From assembly GCF_003762835.1 (NCBI RefSeq), contig NZ_RJWA01000004.1, positions 248,001 to 312,000 of the forward strand: a DNA stretch of 64,000 nt, written 5' to 3'. Under the pieces are notes generated by a model. It made no database searches and had not been told where the DNA came from. It saw only the letters and a program-made list of their open reading frames with translations. This document shows, in pieces, positions 18,187-26,787 of this stretch. The position numbers and the translations under genes were made by a program. The number at the start of each line of letters is the position of its first letter. Within the stretch, counting starts at the first letter, position 1. The stretch is from Micromonospora sp. HM5-17. GTDB taxonomy: Bacteria > Actinomycetota > Actinomycetes > Mycobacteriales > Micromonosporaceae.

Positions 18187-19410
18187 ATGCGCCGAATCGC
18201 CGTCCTGGACGCCCCGTCCAACCTGGGCCTGCGTCCGCCAACCCCCACCTCGGTGCCGGGGTGTGCCAAGGCGCCGGGCGCGCTGCGTGACCATGACCTG
18301 ATCAGCCGGCTCGGCGCCCGGGACGCGGGCTGCCTCACCCCGCCCCGGTACGACCCCGGCGACTGGCGTCCCGGGGACGGGGTGTGCCACGCCGCCTCGA
18401 TCGCGGCCTACTCGATGGCGCTGGCCGACCGGATCGGCGCGATCATCGACCGGGGAGAGTTTCCGCTGGTGCTGGGGGGCGACTGTTCGATCCTCCTCGG
18501 CTCGGCACTGGCCATGCATCGGCTCGGCGAGGCGGTCGGCGGTCGGATCGGGCTCGTCTTCGTCGACGGCCACTCCGACTTCCGGCATCCCGGGAACGCC
18601 TCGTACGTTGGCGCGGCGGCCGGGGAGGACCTCGCCCTGGTGACCGGGCGGGGGCAGGCCGACCTGGCCGCGATCGAGGGGCGCCGGCCGTACTTCCGGG
18701 ACATCGACGTGGTGGTGCTCGGCATCCGCGCCCACGACGAGTACCGGCTCGACCTCCAGGCGGCCGGAATCCTGACCCGGCCGGTGCCGGCGCTGCGGGC
18801 CGAGGGCGCGGCCCGCACCGCGCAGTGGGCGCACGACCAGTTGACCGACTGCGTCGGCTACTGGGTCCATGTCGACGTCGACGTCCTCGACCCGGCGGTG
18901 ATGCCGGCGGTCGACGCGCCGGACCCGGGCGGGATCGCCTTCGCCGAGCTGGAGCTGCTGCTGGCCGGCCTGGTCGACACCCCGCACTGCCTGGGGGTGG
19001 AGCTGACCGTCTTCGACCCCGACTACGACCCGGACGGGGTGTACGCCGCCGAGATCGTGGACACCCTCGTCGCCGGCCTCGCCCCGGTCGCGACGCCGGG
19101 GGCGGTGCCGTCGCGGCTGTTGCCGGCGACCGCTCCGGAGCGTGGCCCGGCCGGCGGCGCTCCCGGCGTGGCGGTGCTGCCCCGGTCGGGATCGGCGGCC
19201 GCGCCGCCCCCGCCACCGGTGCCATCGCCGACCGTCCCCGGTACCGGGCTGCCGAACGGGGTCATCCCCGTCTTCGCCCGGCCGTCGACGGCCACCGCCC
19301 TCGGCGCGGCGGCCGGTTCGGGTGACCATCCGGAACGGTCGGGGGCCGACGGCCGGCCGGACCAGGACGGGCCGACCCCGGAGCCGGGCTCCGCGGTCGA
19401 GATCGCCTGA
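18187..19410 (+). CDS. Arginase/agmatinase (ureohydrolase) family protein with Cys in a metal-ligand position
   Basis: 407 aa from the ATG at 18187 with GGAGG upstream; the longer frame upstream lies in the thioredoxin gene. Ureohydrolase motifs: VLGGDCSILLG (C100), FVDGHSDF (D127, H129, D131) and VHVDVDVLDP (D230, D232). The first motif is normally GGDHS with a histidine Mn ligand; here it is cysteine. Residues about 310-407 are a Pro/Ala/Gly-rich tail beyond the normal fold. It may hydrolyse an arginine-like or formimino substrate, but the altered motif leaves activity open. Confidence 0.82.
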   Translation: MRRIAVLDAPSNLGLRPPTPTSVPGCAKAPGALRDHDLISRLGARDAGCLTPPRYDPGDWRPGDGVCHAASIAAYSMALADRIGAIIDRGEFPLVLGGDCSILLGSALAMHRLGEAVGGRIGLVFVDGHSDFRHPGNASYVGAAAGEDLALVTGRGQADLAAIEGRRPYFRDIDVVVLGIRAHDEYRLDLQAAGILTRPVPALRAEGAARTAQWAHDQLTDCVGYWVHVDVDVLDPAVMPAVDAPDPGGIAFAELELLLAGLVDTPHCLGVELTVFDPDYDPDGVYAAEIVDTLVAGLAPVATPGAVPSRLLPATAPERGPAGGAPGVAVLPRSGSAAAPPPPPVPSPTVPGTGLPNGVIPVFARPSTATALGAAAGSGDHPERSGADGRPDQDGPTPEPGSAVEIA

Positions 19411-19516
19411 CCGCCCGTCGGTTGCGGGAACTCTTAGCTTTCCTTATAGTTCGACGCTGATTGATGTCGGTCGGCCTCGGCCGACCGGCTCCGCGTCGAC
19501 CGTCTCGGAGGGAACC

Positions 19517-20932
19517 GTGGCGTCCAAGCGTAGGAAGCTCCTGCTGGCCGGCCTCGTCGCGGCGGTCGCGGCCGTGCCGTTGGCCCTGGTGGCGGCACCG
19601 GCGGCGGTCGTGGCGCACGCAGCCACCCAGCTCGCCGCGGCCCCCACCGCCAGCTTCGCCAAGGTGTCCGACTGGGGCTCCGGCTGGGAGGGTCGCTACA
19701 CCATCAGCAACCCGGGCCCCGGCACCGTCGCCTCCTGGCGGGTCGAGTTCGACCTGCCGGCCGGGACCACCGTCGGCAGCTACTGGGACGCCGTCCTGGT
19801 CAGCAGCGGCCAGCACCACACCTTCAGCAACCGCTCCTGGAACGGCACCATCGCTCCGGGCACGTCGGTGACCTTCGGCTTCATCGGCGTCGGCCCGGGC
19901 ACCCCGGCCGGGTGCCGACTCAACGGCCAGCCCTGCTCCGGGGCGACCGTCCCGCCGACCACCCCGCCAGCCAGCCCGACCCCGACGGTGCCGCCGGCCA
20001 CCACGCCGGTCGCCGCCAACGGCCAGCTCCGGGTCTGCGGCCGGCAGCTCTGCAACGCCCGGGGCAAGGCGATCCAGCTGCGCGGGATGAGCACCCACGG
20101 CCTCCAGTGGTACGCGAACTGCGTCACCGCCGGCTCGCTCGACGTACTCGCCAACGAGTGGCGGGCCGACGTGCTGCGGATCTCGATGTACATCCAGGAG
20201 GGCGGCTACGAGACCGACCCGCGCCGCTTCACCGACCTGGTGCACCAGTACATCGAACTGGCCACGGCCCGGGGCCTGTACGCCATTGTGGACTGGCACA
20301 TGCTCGACCCCGGTGACCCGAACGTCAACCTGGAGCGGGCCCGGACCTTCTTCGCCGAGATCGCCGACCGGCACCAGGCCAAGAACAACGTCATCTACGA
20401 GATCGCCAACGAGCCGAACGGGGTGTCCTGGAGCGCCGTCAAGAGCTACGCCGACCAGATCATCCCGGTGATCCGTACCCGGGACGCCGACGCGGTGGTG
20501 CTGGTCGGCACCCCGGACTGGTCCTCGCTCGGCGCCTCGGGCAACGGCGGCGGACCGGAGACCATCGCCGCCAACCCGGTGAACGCCGACAACGTCATGT
20601 ACGTCTTCCACTTCTACGCCGCCTCGCACCGCGACTACCACTACGAGACGGTGGCCCGGGCGGCGGACCTGCTGCCGCTCTTCGTGACCGAGTTCGGCAC
20701 CCAGGAGTACACCGGGGACGGTCCGAACGACTTCACCATGGCCCAGCGCTACCTGGACCTCTTCGCCAGCCGGAAGATCAGCTGGGTGAACTGGAACTAC
20801 TCCGACGACTTCCGCTCCGGCGCCGTCTTCACCACCGGCACCTGCGCGACGGGTCAGTTCGCCGGCACCGCCCGCCTCAAGCCGGCGGGCGTCTGGATCC
20901 GCGACCGGATCCGCACCCCGGACGACTTCTGA
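19517..20932 (+). CDS. Secreted CBM2-GH5 endoglucanase-type glycoside hydrolase
   Basis: 471 aa from a GTG with GGAGGGAA upstream; an in-frame extension upstream overlaps the ureohydrolase gene. Signal peptide residues 1-36 (KRRK, hydrophobic core, AHA). A CBM2 cellulose-binding module spans about 45-140 (W53, W57, W90 and W108 exposed), then a TPPASPTPTVPP linker, then GH5 from about 168. Acid/base E299 in YEIANEPNG and nucleophile E392 in FVTEFGTQE are present. It should cut internal beta-1,4-glucan bonds outside the cell. No cellulose-type operator was found just upstream, unlike the sugar dehydrogenase gene. Confidence 0.92.
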   Translation: MASKRRKLLLAGLVAAVAAVPLALVAAPAAVVAHAATQLAAAPTASFAKVSDWGSGWEGRYTISNPGPGTVASWRVEFDLPAGTTVGSYWDAVLVSSGQHHTFSNRSWNGTIAPGTSVTFGFIGVGPGTPAGCRLNGQPCSGATVPPTTPPASPTPTVPPATTPVAANGQLRVCGRQLCNARGKAIQLRGMSTHGLQWYANCVTAGSLDVLANEWRADVLRISMYIQEGGYETDPRRFTDLVHQYIELATARGLYAIVDWHMLDPGDPNVNLERARTFFAEIADRHQAKNNVIYEIANEPNGVSWSAVKSYADQIIPVIRTRDADAVVLVGTPDWSSLGASGNGGGPETIAANPVNADNVMYVFHFYAASHRDYHYETVARAADLLPLFVTEFGTQEYTGDGPNDFTMAQRYLDLFASRKISWVNWNYSDDFRSGAVFTTGTCATGQFAGTARLKPAGVWIRDRIRTPDDF

Positions 20933-21107
20933 CCGGATCGCGTCCGCTCGGCCCCGTGCCCGGGTCGGCCCCGCCGTGGCTCGACCCGGCCAACTCCTTT
21001 CTCGGCCTGGACCGGCCCCCGGGTCCGTCGGCTCCGGCCTCCGACGGTCGCGACTCTCCGCCCCGACCCCGGCACCGGTCCGCCGGCGCGGAGCCGACAA
21101 TCTGACC

Positions 21108-21587
21108 ATGGCGAGGACCCACGAATACCAGCTCAGACTCACCTGGACCGGCGCCGGCGCCGAGGGCACGGTCAACTACCGCTCGTACGGACGTGACCAC
21201 GAGATCGGTGCCGACGGGCCGCCGCCGCTGCTCGGCTCGGCCGACCCGACGTTCCGGGGCGACCCGGGCCGCTGGAATCCGGAGCAGCTCCTCGTGGCCT
21301 CCCTCGCCCAGTGCCACATGCTGTCGTACCTGAGCCTCTGCGCCCGGGGACGGGTCGTGGTGACGGCGTACACCGACGAGCCGGTCGGCACGATGACCGA
21401 GTCCGGCGACGGCGGGGGATCCTTCACCGAGGTCGTACTCCGGCCACGGGTCACCGTCGCCGCGCCGGAGATGGTGGAGCGTGCCGTCGCGCTGCACACG
21501 GAGGCGCACCGGATCTGCTTCATCGCCAGCTCGGTCGCCTTCCCGGTCCGCCACGAGCCGACCGTGCGCGCCGCCGGCCAGGACTGA
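21108..21587 (+). CDS. OsmC family peroxiredoxin-like protein
   Basis: 159 aa, ATG at 21108; upstream in-frame extension has no family match. The two conserved family cysteines are in LASLAQCHMLSYLSLCARG and HRICFIASS. The N-terminal DHEIGADGPPPLLGSADPTFRGDPGRWNPEQLL fits the OsmC/YhfA subgroup. Such proteins reduce organic hydroperoxides with dithiols. Convergent with the DUF6282 gene across a perfect palindromic terminator. Confidence 0.88.
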   Translation: MARTHEYQLRLTWTGAGAEGTVNYRSYGRDHEIGADGPPPLLGSADPTFRGDPGRWNPEQLLVASLAQCHMLSYLSLCARGRVVVTAYTDEPVGTMTESGDGGGSFTEVVLRPRVTVAAPEMVERAVALHTEAHRICFIASSVAFPVRHEPTVRAAGQD

Positions 21588-21600
21588 CCGGCGCGGGCAC

Positions 21601-21632
21601 CGCCCGAGCCCCCGGCGCCGGGGGCTCGGGCG
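21601..21632. terminator. Perfect 32-bp palindrome, bidirectional terminator
   Basis: CGCCCGAGCCCCCGGC (21601-21616) is followed directly by its exact complement (21617-21632). It lies in the 55-bp gap between two convergent genes, the expected place for a terminator serving both. Confidence 0.85.
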
Positions 21633-21642
21633 GCGCGGCGGG

Positions 21643-22581
21643 TCAGGCCGAAACGGGTGCCGTCGCCGGGGCGGCCAGCCAGCGGGAGTTCTCCACCGCC
21701 ATGGTCCGTACCTCCTCCTCGGTGAAGCCCGCCTCCAGCAGCCGGTCGGCGAAGAGCGCCAGGCCGTCCTCGACCGGCGGGTTGAACGGCTGACCGAGGT
21801 CGCTGGAGAGGACCGAGCGCTCCGGTCCGACCGCCCGGATGTTGGCGAAGAGGTCGTCCCAGGCGACCTTTCCGGTGTACGGCGTGGTGAAGCAGCGCTC
21901 CAGCAGCGCGCCGGCCTCGGCCAGTTCCCGCTGCTCGGCCACGCTGAGCCGCTGCGAGGTGAACTCCGGGTGGGTGACGACGATCCGGCGTACCCCCTCC
22001 TCGCGGGCGGCGCGAACCACCGCGAGGATCTCCGGGCCGGCCAGGTGACCGGTGGCCAGCACCAGGTCGTGCCGGGCGATCACCCGGAGCACCTGGCGGA
22101 CCTGGTCGAGGACCTGCCCGTCGGCGTCGACCACCTCGACCGCGTCCGGGACGATCCCCTGGGCGTGCAGGTCGGCCTGGAGCGCCCCCCACATCGCCGG
22201 CTTGGCTCCGGGCAGGTCGGTCGCGGTGCTCCGCCGCTGGTTGCCGGAGTCCACGGTGGGCATCCAGACGATCCGGGCCCCCTGCCGGCCCGCGATCTCC
22301 ACGGCGGCCGGGTTCATCCCGCCGATCGCGCCGTTCAGGGTGACGGCGCCGAGGACGTCGACGTCGGGGCACACCTTCCGGACCACCATGGCCCGCTCGG
22401 CGGTCGGGACGTAGTGCGACTTCAGGACGAACCCGGCGAGCCCGACCTCGGCGAACCGCCGCGCGAGGTCCAAATCGTCGATCCGCCGGTCCATCACGTC
22501 GGGGGCGATGTGTACGTGGGTGTCGTACGCCCCGGCGACCAGGGCGCGGGCGCGGGACGAGGGAACGGGGTGCTCGGACAT
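21643..22581 (-). CDS. DUF6282-type amidohydrolase-like protein
   Basis: 312 aa. Metal-site motifs of the amidohydrolase/PHP-like barrel are visible: YDTHVHIAPDVMDRR near the N-terminus, VLKSHYVPTAERA, VLATGHLAGPEIL, IVVTHPEF and VLSSDLGQPFNPP (final Asp). The GAIGGMNPAAVE segment is also characteristic. The reaction is not known to me; related enzymes hydrolyse cyclic amides or lactones. It lies 45 nt downstream of the GntR gene on the same strand, and both diverge from an importer, suggesting uptake and degradation of one compound. Confidence 0.75.
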   Translation of the reverse strand: MSEHPVPSSRARALVAGAYDTHVHIAPDVMDRRIDDLDLARRFAEVGLAGFVLKSHYVPTAERAMVVRKVCPDVDVLGAVTLNGAIGGMNPAAVEIAGRQGARIVWMPTVDSGNQRRSTATDLPGAKPAMWGALQADLHAQGIVPDAVEVVDADGQVLDQVRQVLRVIARHDLVLATGHLAGPEILAVVRAAREEGVRRIVVTHPEFTSQRLSVAEQRELAEAGALLERCFTTPYTGKVAWDDLFANIRAVGPERSVLSSDLGQPFNPPVEDGLALFADRLLEAGFTEEEVRTMAVENSRWLAAPATAPVSA

Positions 22582-22626
22582 GCTGCTCCTTCGGGAGTGC
22601 TCCGGGAAAGGGGTGGGTGGGTTCGC

Positions 22627-23475
22627 TCAACCGGTACGGGACGATCCGGAGCGGCGGCGCTGCGCCGTCGCGGTCCGGGCCAGGGTGGCCTCGACGTGCC
22701 CGAGGTGCTTCCGCATCGCGGCCTCGGCCGCGTCGGGGTCGCGGGCGGCGATCGCCTCGACGATCGCGGTGTGCTCGGCGTACGACTCGGCGGGCCGGCC
22801 GGGCACCAGGATGGTGCGGTACTGGAAGCGGACGAGCTGGGCCCGTAGGCCGGCGATGAGCCGGGCCGCGGTCTCGTGCCGGGCCGCCGCGATGATCGCG
22901 GCGTGCAGCTTGGCGTTGCCGTCGGAGTAGCCGAGCAGGTCGTCCTGGTCGAGCTTGCGTGCCATCCGGTCGAGGATGCGTCGGATCGACGCGATCTCCC
23001 GGGCGGTGGCGTTCCGGGCCGCCTGTCGGGCGGCGAGCGCCTCCAGCACGGCCCGTACCTGGAGGATCTCCACCGCCTCGGCCTCGGTGAAGAGCCGTAC
23101 GTGAGCGCCCCGGTTCGGGGTGAGGACGACGAGGCCGTCCTGCCCGAGCCGGACCAACACGGTCCGGACCACGGCGCGGCTGACCTGGAGCCGGGCCGCC
23201 AGGTTGACCTCGATGAGGCGCTCGTTGGGCATCAGCTCGCCCTGGAGGATCGCCCGCCGGAGCTCCTCGTACGCCTCGTCGGCTGTGCGTCCGCCCGTAC
23301 GCCGCCCGGAGCCCGCCCCTCGGCGGGGGGCCGGCGCCGGTGTCGCCTCGCGCTGCCGGGCCCGTCCTGACGCCGGTGGCGGCTCATCGGCCGGTGTTCC
23401 GGTGGCGGGGGCCGGTGTCGTCGTCGCGGCGTGCGGCTCGGGACGCGGGTCACCCGGCCTCGACTCGTCGCTCAT
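22627..23475 (-). CDS. GntR family (FadR/FCD subfamily) transcriptional regulator
   Basis: 282 aa from the ATG at 23475; a GTG/TTG-type start 16 codons upstream is less likely. A disordered 75-residue Pro/Ala arm precedes the winged helix (TADEAYEELRRAILQGELMPNERLIEVNLAARLQVSRAVVRTVLVRLGQDGLVVLTPNRGAHVRLF). The FCD effector domain follows, with metal-ligand-type residues D, H and H in YSDGNAKLHAAIIAAA and YAEHTAIVEAIAARD. It likely represses its own operon and the divergent importer; an inverted repeat lies 65 nt upstream of the start. Confidence 0.9.
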   Translation of the reverse strand: MSDESRPGDPRPEPHAATTTPAPATGTPADEPPPASGRARQREATPAPAPRRGAGSGRRTGGRTADEAYEELRRAILQGELMPNERLIEVNLAARLQVSRAVVRTVLVRLGQDGLVVLTPNRGAHVRLFTEAEAVEILQVRAVLEALAARQAARNATAREIASIRRILDRMARKLDQDDLLGYSDGNAKLHAAIIAAARHETAARLIAGLRAQLVRFQYRTILVPGRPAESYAEHTAIVEAIAARDPDAAEAAMRKHLGHVEATLARTATAQRRRSGSSRTG

Positions 23476-24272
23476 CCTCGCGCCACCACCGTCGGGGCAT
23501 ATCCGGCCAGGTCTGGGTAGCACGCTGTCACCAGGCGCTTGTTGTCAGTCAACATCTGGGCGATTTCCCTGGCAACGGCGACGGAGACGGTTGCGGGAAC
23601 GAGACTGGTACCTCGGGTCCGCGCGGTCCACGTGTCGACGGAATGCACGCGTGGGACCTTAACCACAGCGCGCCCGCCGCCCCACCGTACGCGGGCGTAC
23701 CCCTGGCCGCGTCGCGGAGCCGGGATGAGATGCTTGCGTCCCGCCTTCGGGCCGACCACGGTCCGCATCCGGGCGTCGCGTACCACGCGACCGGGGCGCC
23801 GACCCGAGCCGGACCGGTGCACGCCGGGCCGGCCGACCCCGCGGCGGCGGGTGTGGCGGCCGCCGACCTGGAGCCAGCCGATCCGGGGCCCTGCTGACCC
23901 GAGGCCGGTGCCCGTGCCACGGGCCGGTGTCAGCCCGGACGGAGTGGTCGGGGCGGCGCCCACACCATGGTGCAGCAGCTCTGAGGCCACATTGTCTCCA
24001 AGATTATCAACAATCCTGCCACCAGGATGTCCTCTGTAGATCGATCATGTCAAGCGCTCTGAGCTGCTGAAACTCTAGGAGTGCCCCAGGATCTGTTGAT
24101 TGCTTGCCCGAATTTTGACCGGATCTTGTCGATGACATTCCTGATCTGGGTCATTTACGATTCTCGACCGGGCGAGGGCCGGAGGCAGACGCGCGTCGAT
24201 AGAGCGAGGCGGCGACTGTGGGTGGCCGCCGATGCCCGCCCTCGTCGTCGACTCGAAATCTGGAGGCATGTG
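23476..24272. other. Long divergent control region between GntR gene and importer operon
   Basis: 797 bp. One open frame (about 23539-24039, plus strand) is Arg/Pro-rich with no domain and is judged spurious. The left end has TGTTGTCAGTCAACA (23540-23554). The right part (about 23985-24170) is AT-richer, with ATTGT at 23991 and ACAAT at 24010 as a second inverted repeat and GATCTTGTCGATGACATTCC further on. Promoters for both directions should lie here. Confidence 0.55.
23540..23554. promoter_or_regulatory. Inverted repeat TGTTGTCAGTCAACA, candidate GntR operator
   Basis: 5-bp arms TGTTG/CAACA around TCAGT, 65 nt upstream of the GntR start codon. The GT-N-AC layout is in keeping with FCD-type GntR operators. 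Binding is inferred from position only. Confidence 0.45.
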
Positions 24273-25295
24273 ATGGTCAGGCGCTCTCGTGTGCTGGCAG
24301 CGATGCTGTTGGCCGGCACGCTGGCGGTGACGAGCGGGTGCAGCGGATCCGACTCGGACGATTCCGCCGGCGGCGAGGGGAAGGCAACCCGGAAGATCAC
24401 CTACGTGACGGCGTTCGGCGCGGTCGGTCGGGACGCCTTCGTCTGGGTGGCCAAGGAGAAGGGCTACTTTGCGGAGGCCGGCGTCGACGTCGACATCAAG
24501 GAGGGCGCAGGCAACGTACCGAACCTCACGGCGTTGAAGGCGGGCGAGGCGCAGTTCGCCGCCCTGGACTTCACCGGCGCCGTGATCCAGGCCGGTAAGG
24601 GCGCGTTCACCGAGTGGCGGGCGGTCGCCGCCGTGCACCAGCAGACCCTGGTCGCGGTGATGACCACGAAGGACACCAAGATCTCCACGCCCAAGGACCT
24701 GGAGGGCAAGACGCTGGCGACCGCCACCGGGTCGGTCACCGAGCTGCTCTTCCCGGCGTACGCCCAGCTGGCCGGCTTCGACAAGAACAAGGTCACGATC
24801 AAGGGGGCCCAGACCACCGCGCTCAACGGTCTGATGGCCAGCCGCCAGGTTGACGCTCTCGGCACCTTCCTGCTGAGCCGGACCGCGCTGGAGAACGCCA
24901 CCAAGAAGGAGGTGGTGGTGCTGCCGTACAGTGACTACCTGCGGGACCTCTTCGGCAACGCCATCATCACGACCCCGACGCTGATCCAGCAGGATCCTGA
25001 TCTGGTCCGGCGCGTCACCAACGCCCTGCTCAAGGGCCTCCAGTACACCATCGACCACCCCGAAGAGGCCGCGACGATCCTCAACAAGGTGAAGCCGACC
25101 TACCCGGTCGCGGCGGGCGTGGGTGAGATCAAGGCGATGACCCCCTACGTCAAGCCGGCCGGCGGGGCGGCGATCGGCGCGATGGACGAGCAGCGGGTGG
25201 CTCGGACCATCGCCCTCATGCAGGCTTCCGGCCTCATCACCCAGCAGCTGACCCCGGACCGCGTCGTCGACTTCGGATTCGTTACGAAGGCCTGA
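24273..25295 (+). CDS. ABC importer substrate-binding lipoprotein (NMT1/TauA-like)
   Basis: 340 aa, ATG at 24273 with TGGAGG upstream. Signal peptide with lipobox LAVTSGC (lipid-modified C23). The mature part follows the NMT1/SsuA/THI5 pattern: YVTAFGAVGRDAFVWVAKEKGYFAEAGVDVDIKEGAGNVPNLTALKAGEAQFAALDFTG, then STPKDLEGKTLATATGSVTE and a C-terminal helical lobe. These proteins bind nitrate, sulfonates, pyrimidine precursors or other small anionic or heteroaromatic compounds. The permease follows after an intercistronic hairpin. The ligand is unknown. Confidence 0.9.
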   Translation: MVRRSRVLAAMLLAGTLAVTSGCSGSDSDDSAGGEGKATRKITYVTAFGAVGRDAFVWVAKEKGYFAEAGVDVDIKEGAGNVPNLTALKAGEAQFAALDFTGAVIQAGKGAFTEWRAVAAVHQQTLVAVMTTKDTKISTPKDLEGKTLATATGSVTELLFPAYAQLAGFDKNKVTIKGAQTTALNGLMASRQVDALGTFLLSRTALENATKKEVVVLPYSDYLRDLFGNAIITTPTLIQQDPDLVRRVTNALLKGLQYTIDHPEEAATILNKVKPTYPVAAGVGEIKAMTPYVKPAGGAAIGAMDEQRVARTIALMQASGLITQQLTPDRVVDFGFVTKA

Positions 25296-25323
25296 GCGCG
25301 GACCGGCAGCGACGAGAGCCGTA

Positions 25324-25358
25324 CCGGGGTGGTGGACCCGCGGTGTCCGCCACCCCGG
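25324..25358 (+). promoter_or_regulatory. Intercistronic hairpin between binding protein and permease
   Basis: CCGGGGTGGTGGAC (25324-25337) pairs with GTCCGCCACCCCGG (25345-25358), one mismatch, 7-nt loop. Such hairpins after a binding-protein gene usually protect its 3' end or attenuate read-through, giving more binding protein than permease. Confidence 0.65.
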
Positions 25359-25382
25359 CCGAAGCATCCAGGAGGATTGCGC

Positions 25383-26168
25383 GTGACCGAGGATCGGGAA
25401 ACCGCCCTGTCGAAACTAAGGTCGTACGCCGGGCTCCCCCTGCTGGGCGTGGTACTGGTGTTCAGTCTGTGGTGGCTGATCACCGGACTCTTCGACATCG
25501 ACACCTTCATGTTCCCGGGTCCGCCCGACGTGTTCGACGCGTTCGTGCGGCTGCGCGACACCCTGCTGGGCCATGCCTGGGTCACCTTCTACGAGGTCGT
25601 CGTCGGCTATGGCATCGCCGTGGGCGGCGGGCTCGTCCTCGCGGTCCTGCTGGCCGCGTCGCGAACGGCGGAGCGGATGGTGATGCCGCTGATCGCCGCG
25701 TTCAACGCCCTGCCGAAGGTGGCCCTTGCCCCGCTGCTGCTGATCTGGTTCGGGTTCGGCACCCAGCCCAAGATCGTGATGGTGGTGCTGGTCTCGTTCT
25801 TCCCGATCCTGGTCTCCACCATCGCCGGCCTCAGCTCGACCCCGGCCGACCTGCGGGAACTGGCCAGTTCGCTCTCCGCATCGTGGTGGCAGACCTTCTA
25901 CCGGGTCCGCCTCTCCTGGGCGTTGCCGCAGATCTTCGTCGGTTTGAAGGTGGGGATCTCGCTCGCCATCATCGGCGCCTGCATCGGCGAGGTCACCCAG
26001 CCCGAGGAGGGCCTCGGCTCGGTGGTGGCCGTCACGCCGCAGACCGCCGACACCCCGCTCGCGTTCGCCGCGCTGACCATGCTGGGCATCATGGGGGCCG
26101 CGCTCTACTACCTCATGGTCGGGCTCGAACGCCTGCTGGTGCCGTGGGCCAAGGCGATCTCCACCTGA
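25383..26168 (+). CDS. ABC importer permease (SsuC/TauC-like)
   Basis: 261 aa from a GTG 6 nt after AGGAGG. About six membrane segments; the EAA coupling loop is ELASSLSASWWQTFYRVRLSWALPQIFVGLKVGISLAIIGACIGEV. FNALPKVALAPLLLIWFG is the usual family stretch. It should form the channel for the upstream lipoprotein. No ATPase gene follows: the next gene is a cold-shock protein in a new unit, so the energising subunit must come from elsewhere. Confidence 0.9.
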   Translation: MTEDRETALSKLRSYAGLPLLGVVLVFSLWWLITGLFDIDTFMFPGPPDVFDAFVRLRDTLLGHAWVTFYEVVVGYGIAVGGGLVLAVLLAASRTAERMVMPLIAAFNALPKVALAPLLLIWFGFGTQPKIVMVVLVSFFPILVSTIAGLSSTPADLRELASSLSASWWQTFYRVRLSWALPQIFVGLKVGISLAIIGACIGEVTQPEEGLGSVVAVTPQTADTPLAFAALTMLGIMGAALYYLMVGLERLLVPWAKAIST

Positions 26169-26196
26169 CCAGTCCGGTGCGCCGAGCGGACGTGCG

Positions 26197-26275
26197 GCCC
26201 CCGGCCCGGCTCCCGGAACGACCGGCCGAGTCTCCGACCCGGCCGGCGCAGGCTCCGGGGCGCCGGGCCGGGGGC
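26197..26275 (+). terminator. Long-range GC hairpin after the permease gene
   Basis: GCCCCCGGCCCGGC (26197-26210) is exactly complementary to 26262-26275, with a 51-nt GC-rich loop. Likely 3' end of the importer transcript; the long loop lowers confidence. Confidence 0.45.
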
Positions 26276-26385
26276 GCTATCGTGTGCACGGCGGGGCGTC
26301 GCGCCGCCACCCGCGTCCGGGTGGCGGGCAGGGCTTCGGGCGTATCGCGGTGTCGGTCTGGTAACGAGTGGGTGGTGGTGGCGTC

Positions 26386-26787
26386 GTGGCGTTCGGGAAG
26401 TTGTTGCGCTTCGACGAGGTCCGGGGCTACGGGTTCATTGCTCCCGAGGGTGGCGGGGAGGACGTCTTCGTCCACGCCAACGACTTCGGCGAGGACAAGC
26501 ACCTGGTTCATCCGGGGATGCGCCTGGAGTACGAGGTCGAGCAGGGAGAACGCGGGCTGAAGGCCACCACCGTCCGGATCGTCGACCGGCCGGTGACCAA
26601 ACCCCGGCCGAGCCGCCCCGCCGGCGACGCCGAGGAGCTGTGCGACGTCCTCTCCGGTGCCGAACTCAGCGGTGAGGTCACCGAGCTGCTGATCGAGAAG
26701 GTGCCGACCCTGACCGGTGCCCAGATCGGCGCGATCCGGCAGCAGTTCGTCAACCTCGCCCGGTCCCACGGCTGGGTCGAGCCCTGA
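26386..26787 (+). CDS. Cold-shock domain protein with C-terminal helical extension
   Basis: 133 aa from GTG at 26386 (a GTG six codons earlier adds only glycines). The cold-shock domain (1-68) has the RNP1-like RGYGFIAPEGG and RNP2-like DVFVHANDF motifs, with Y replacing F in the first. Residues 75-133 (AEELCDVLSGAELSGEVTELLIEKVPTLTGAQIGAIRQQFVNLARSHGWVEP) are an added helical domain found in an actinomycete Csp subgroup, as I recall. It binds single-stranded RNA/DNA. The stop overlaps the presumed CTG start of the phosphoesterase gene. Confidence 0.85.
   Translation: MAFGKLLRFDEVRGYGFIAPEGGGEDVFVHANDFGEDKHLVHPGMRLEYEVEQGERGLKATTVRIVDRPVTKPRPSRPAGDAEELCDVLSGAELSGEVTELLIEKVPTLTGAQIGAIRQQFVNLARSHGWVEP

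Noticed and set aside
23539-24039. Possible 166-aa ORF in the importer control region
   Set aside because: Arg/Pro-rich composition, no domain, no ribosome-binding site; lies over likely regulatory DNA.
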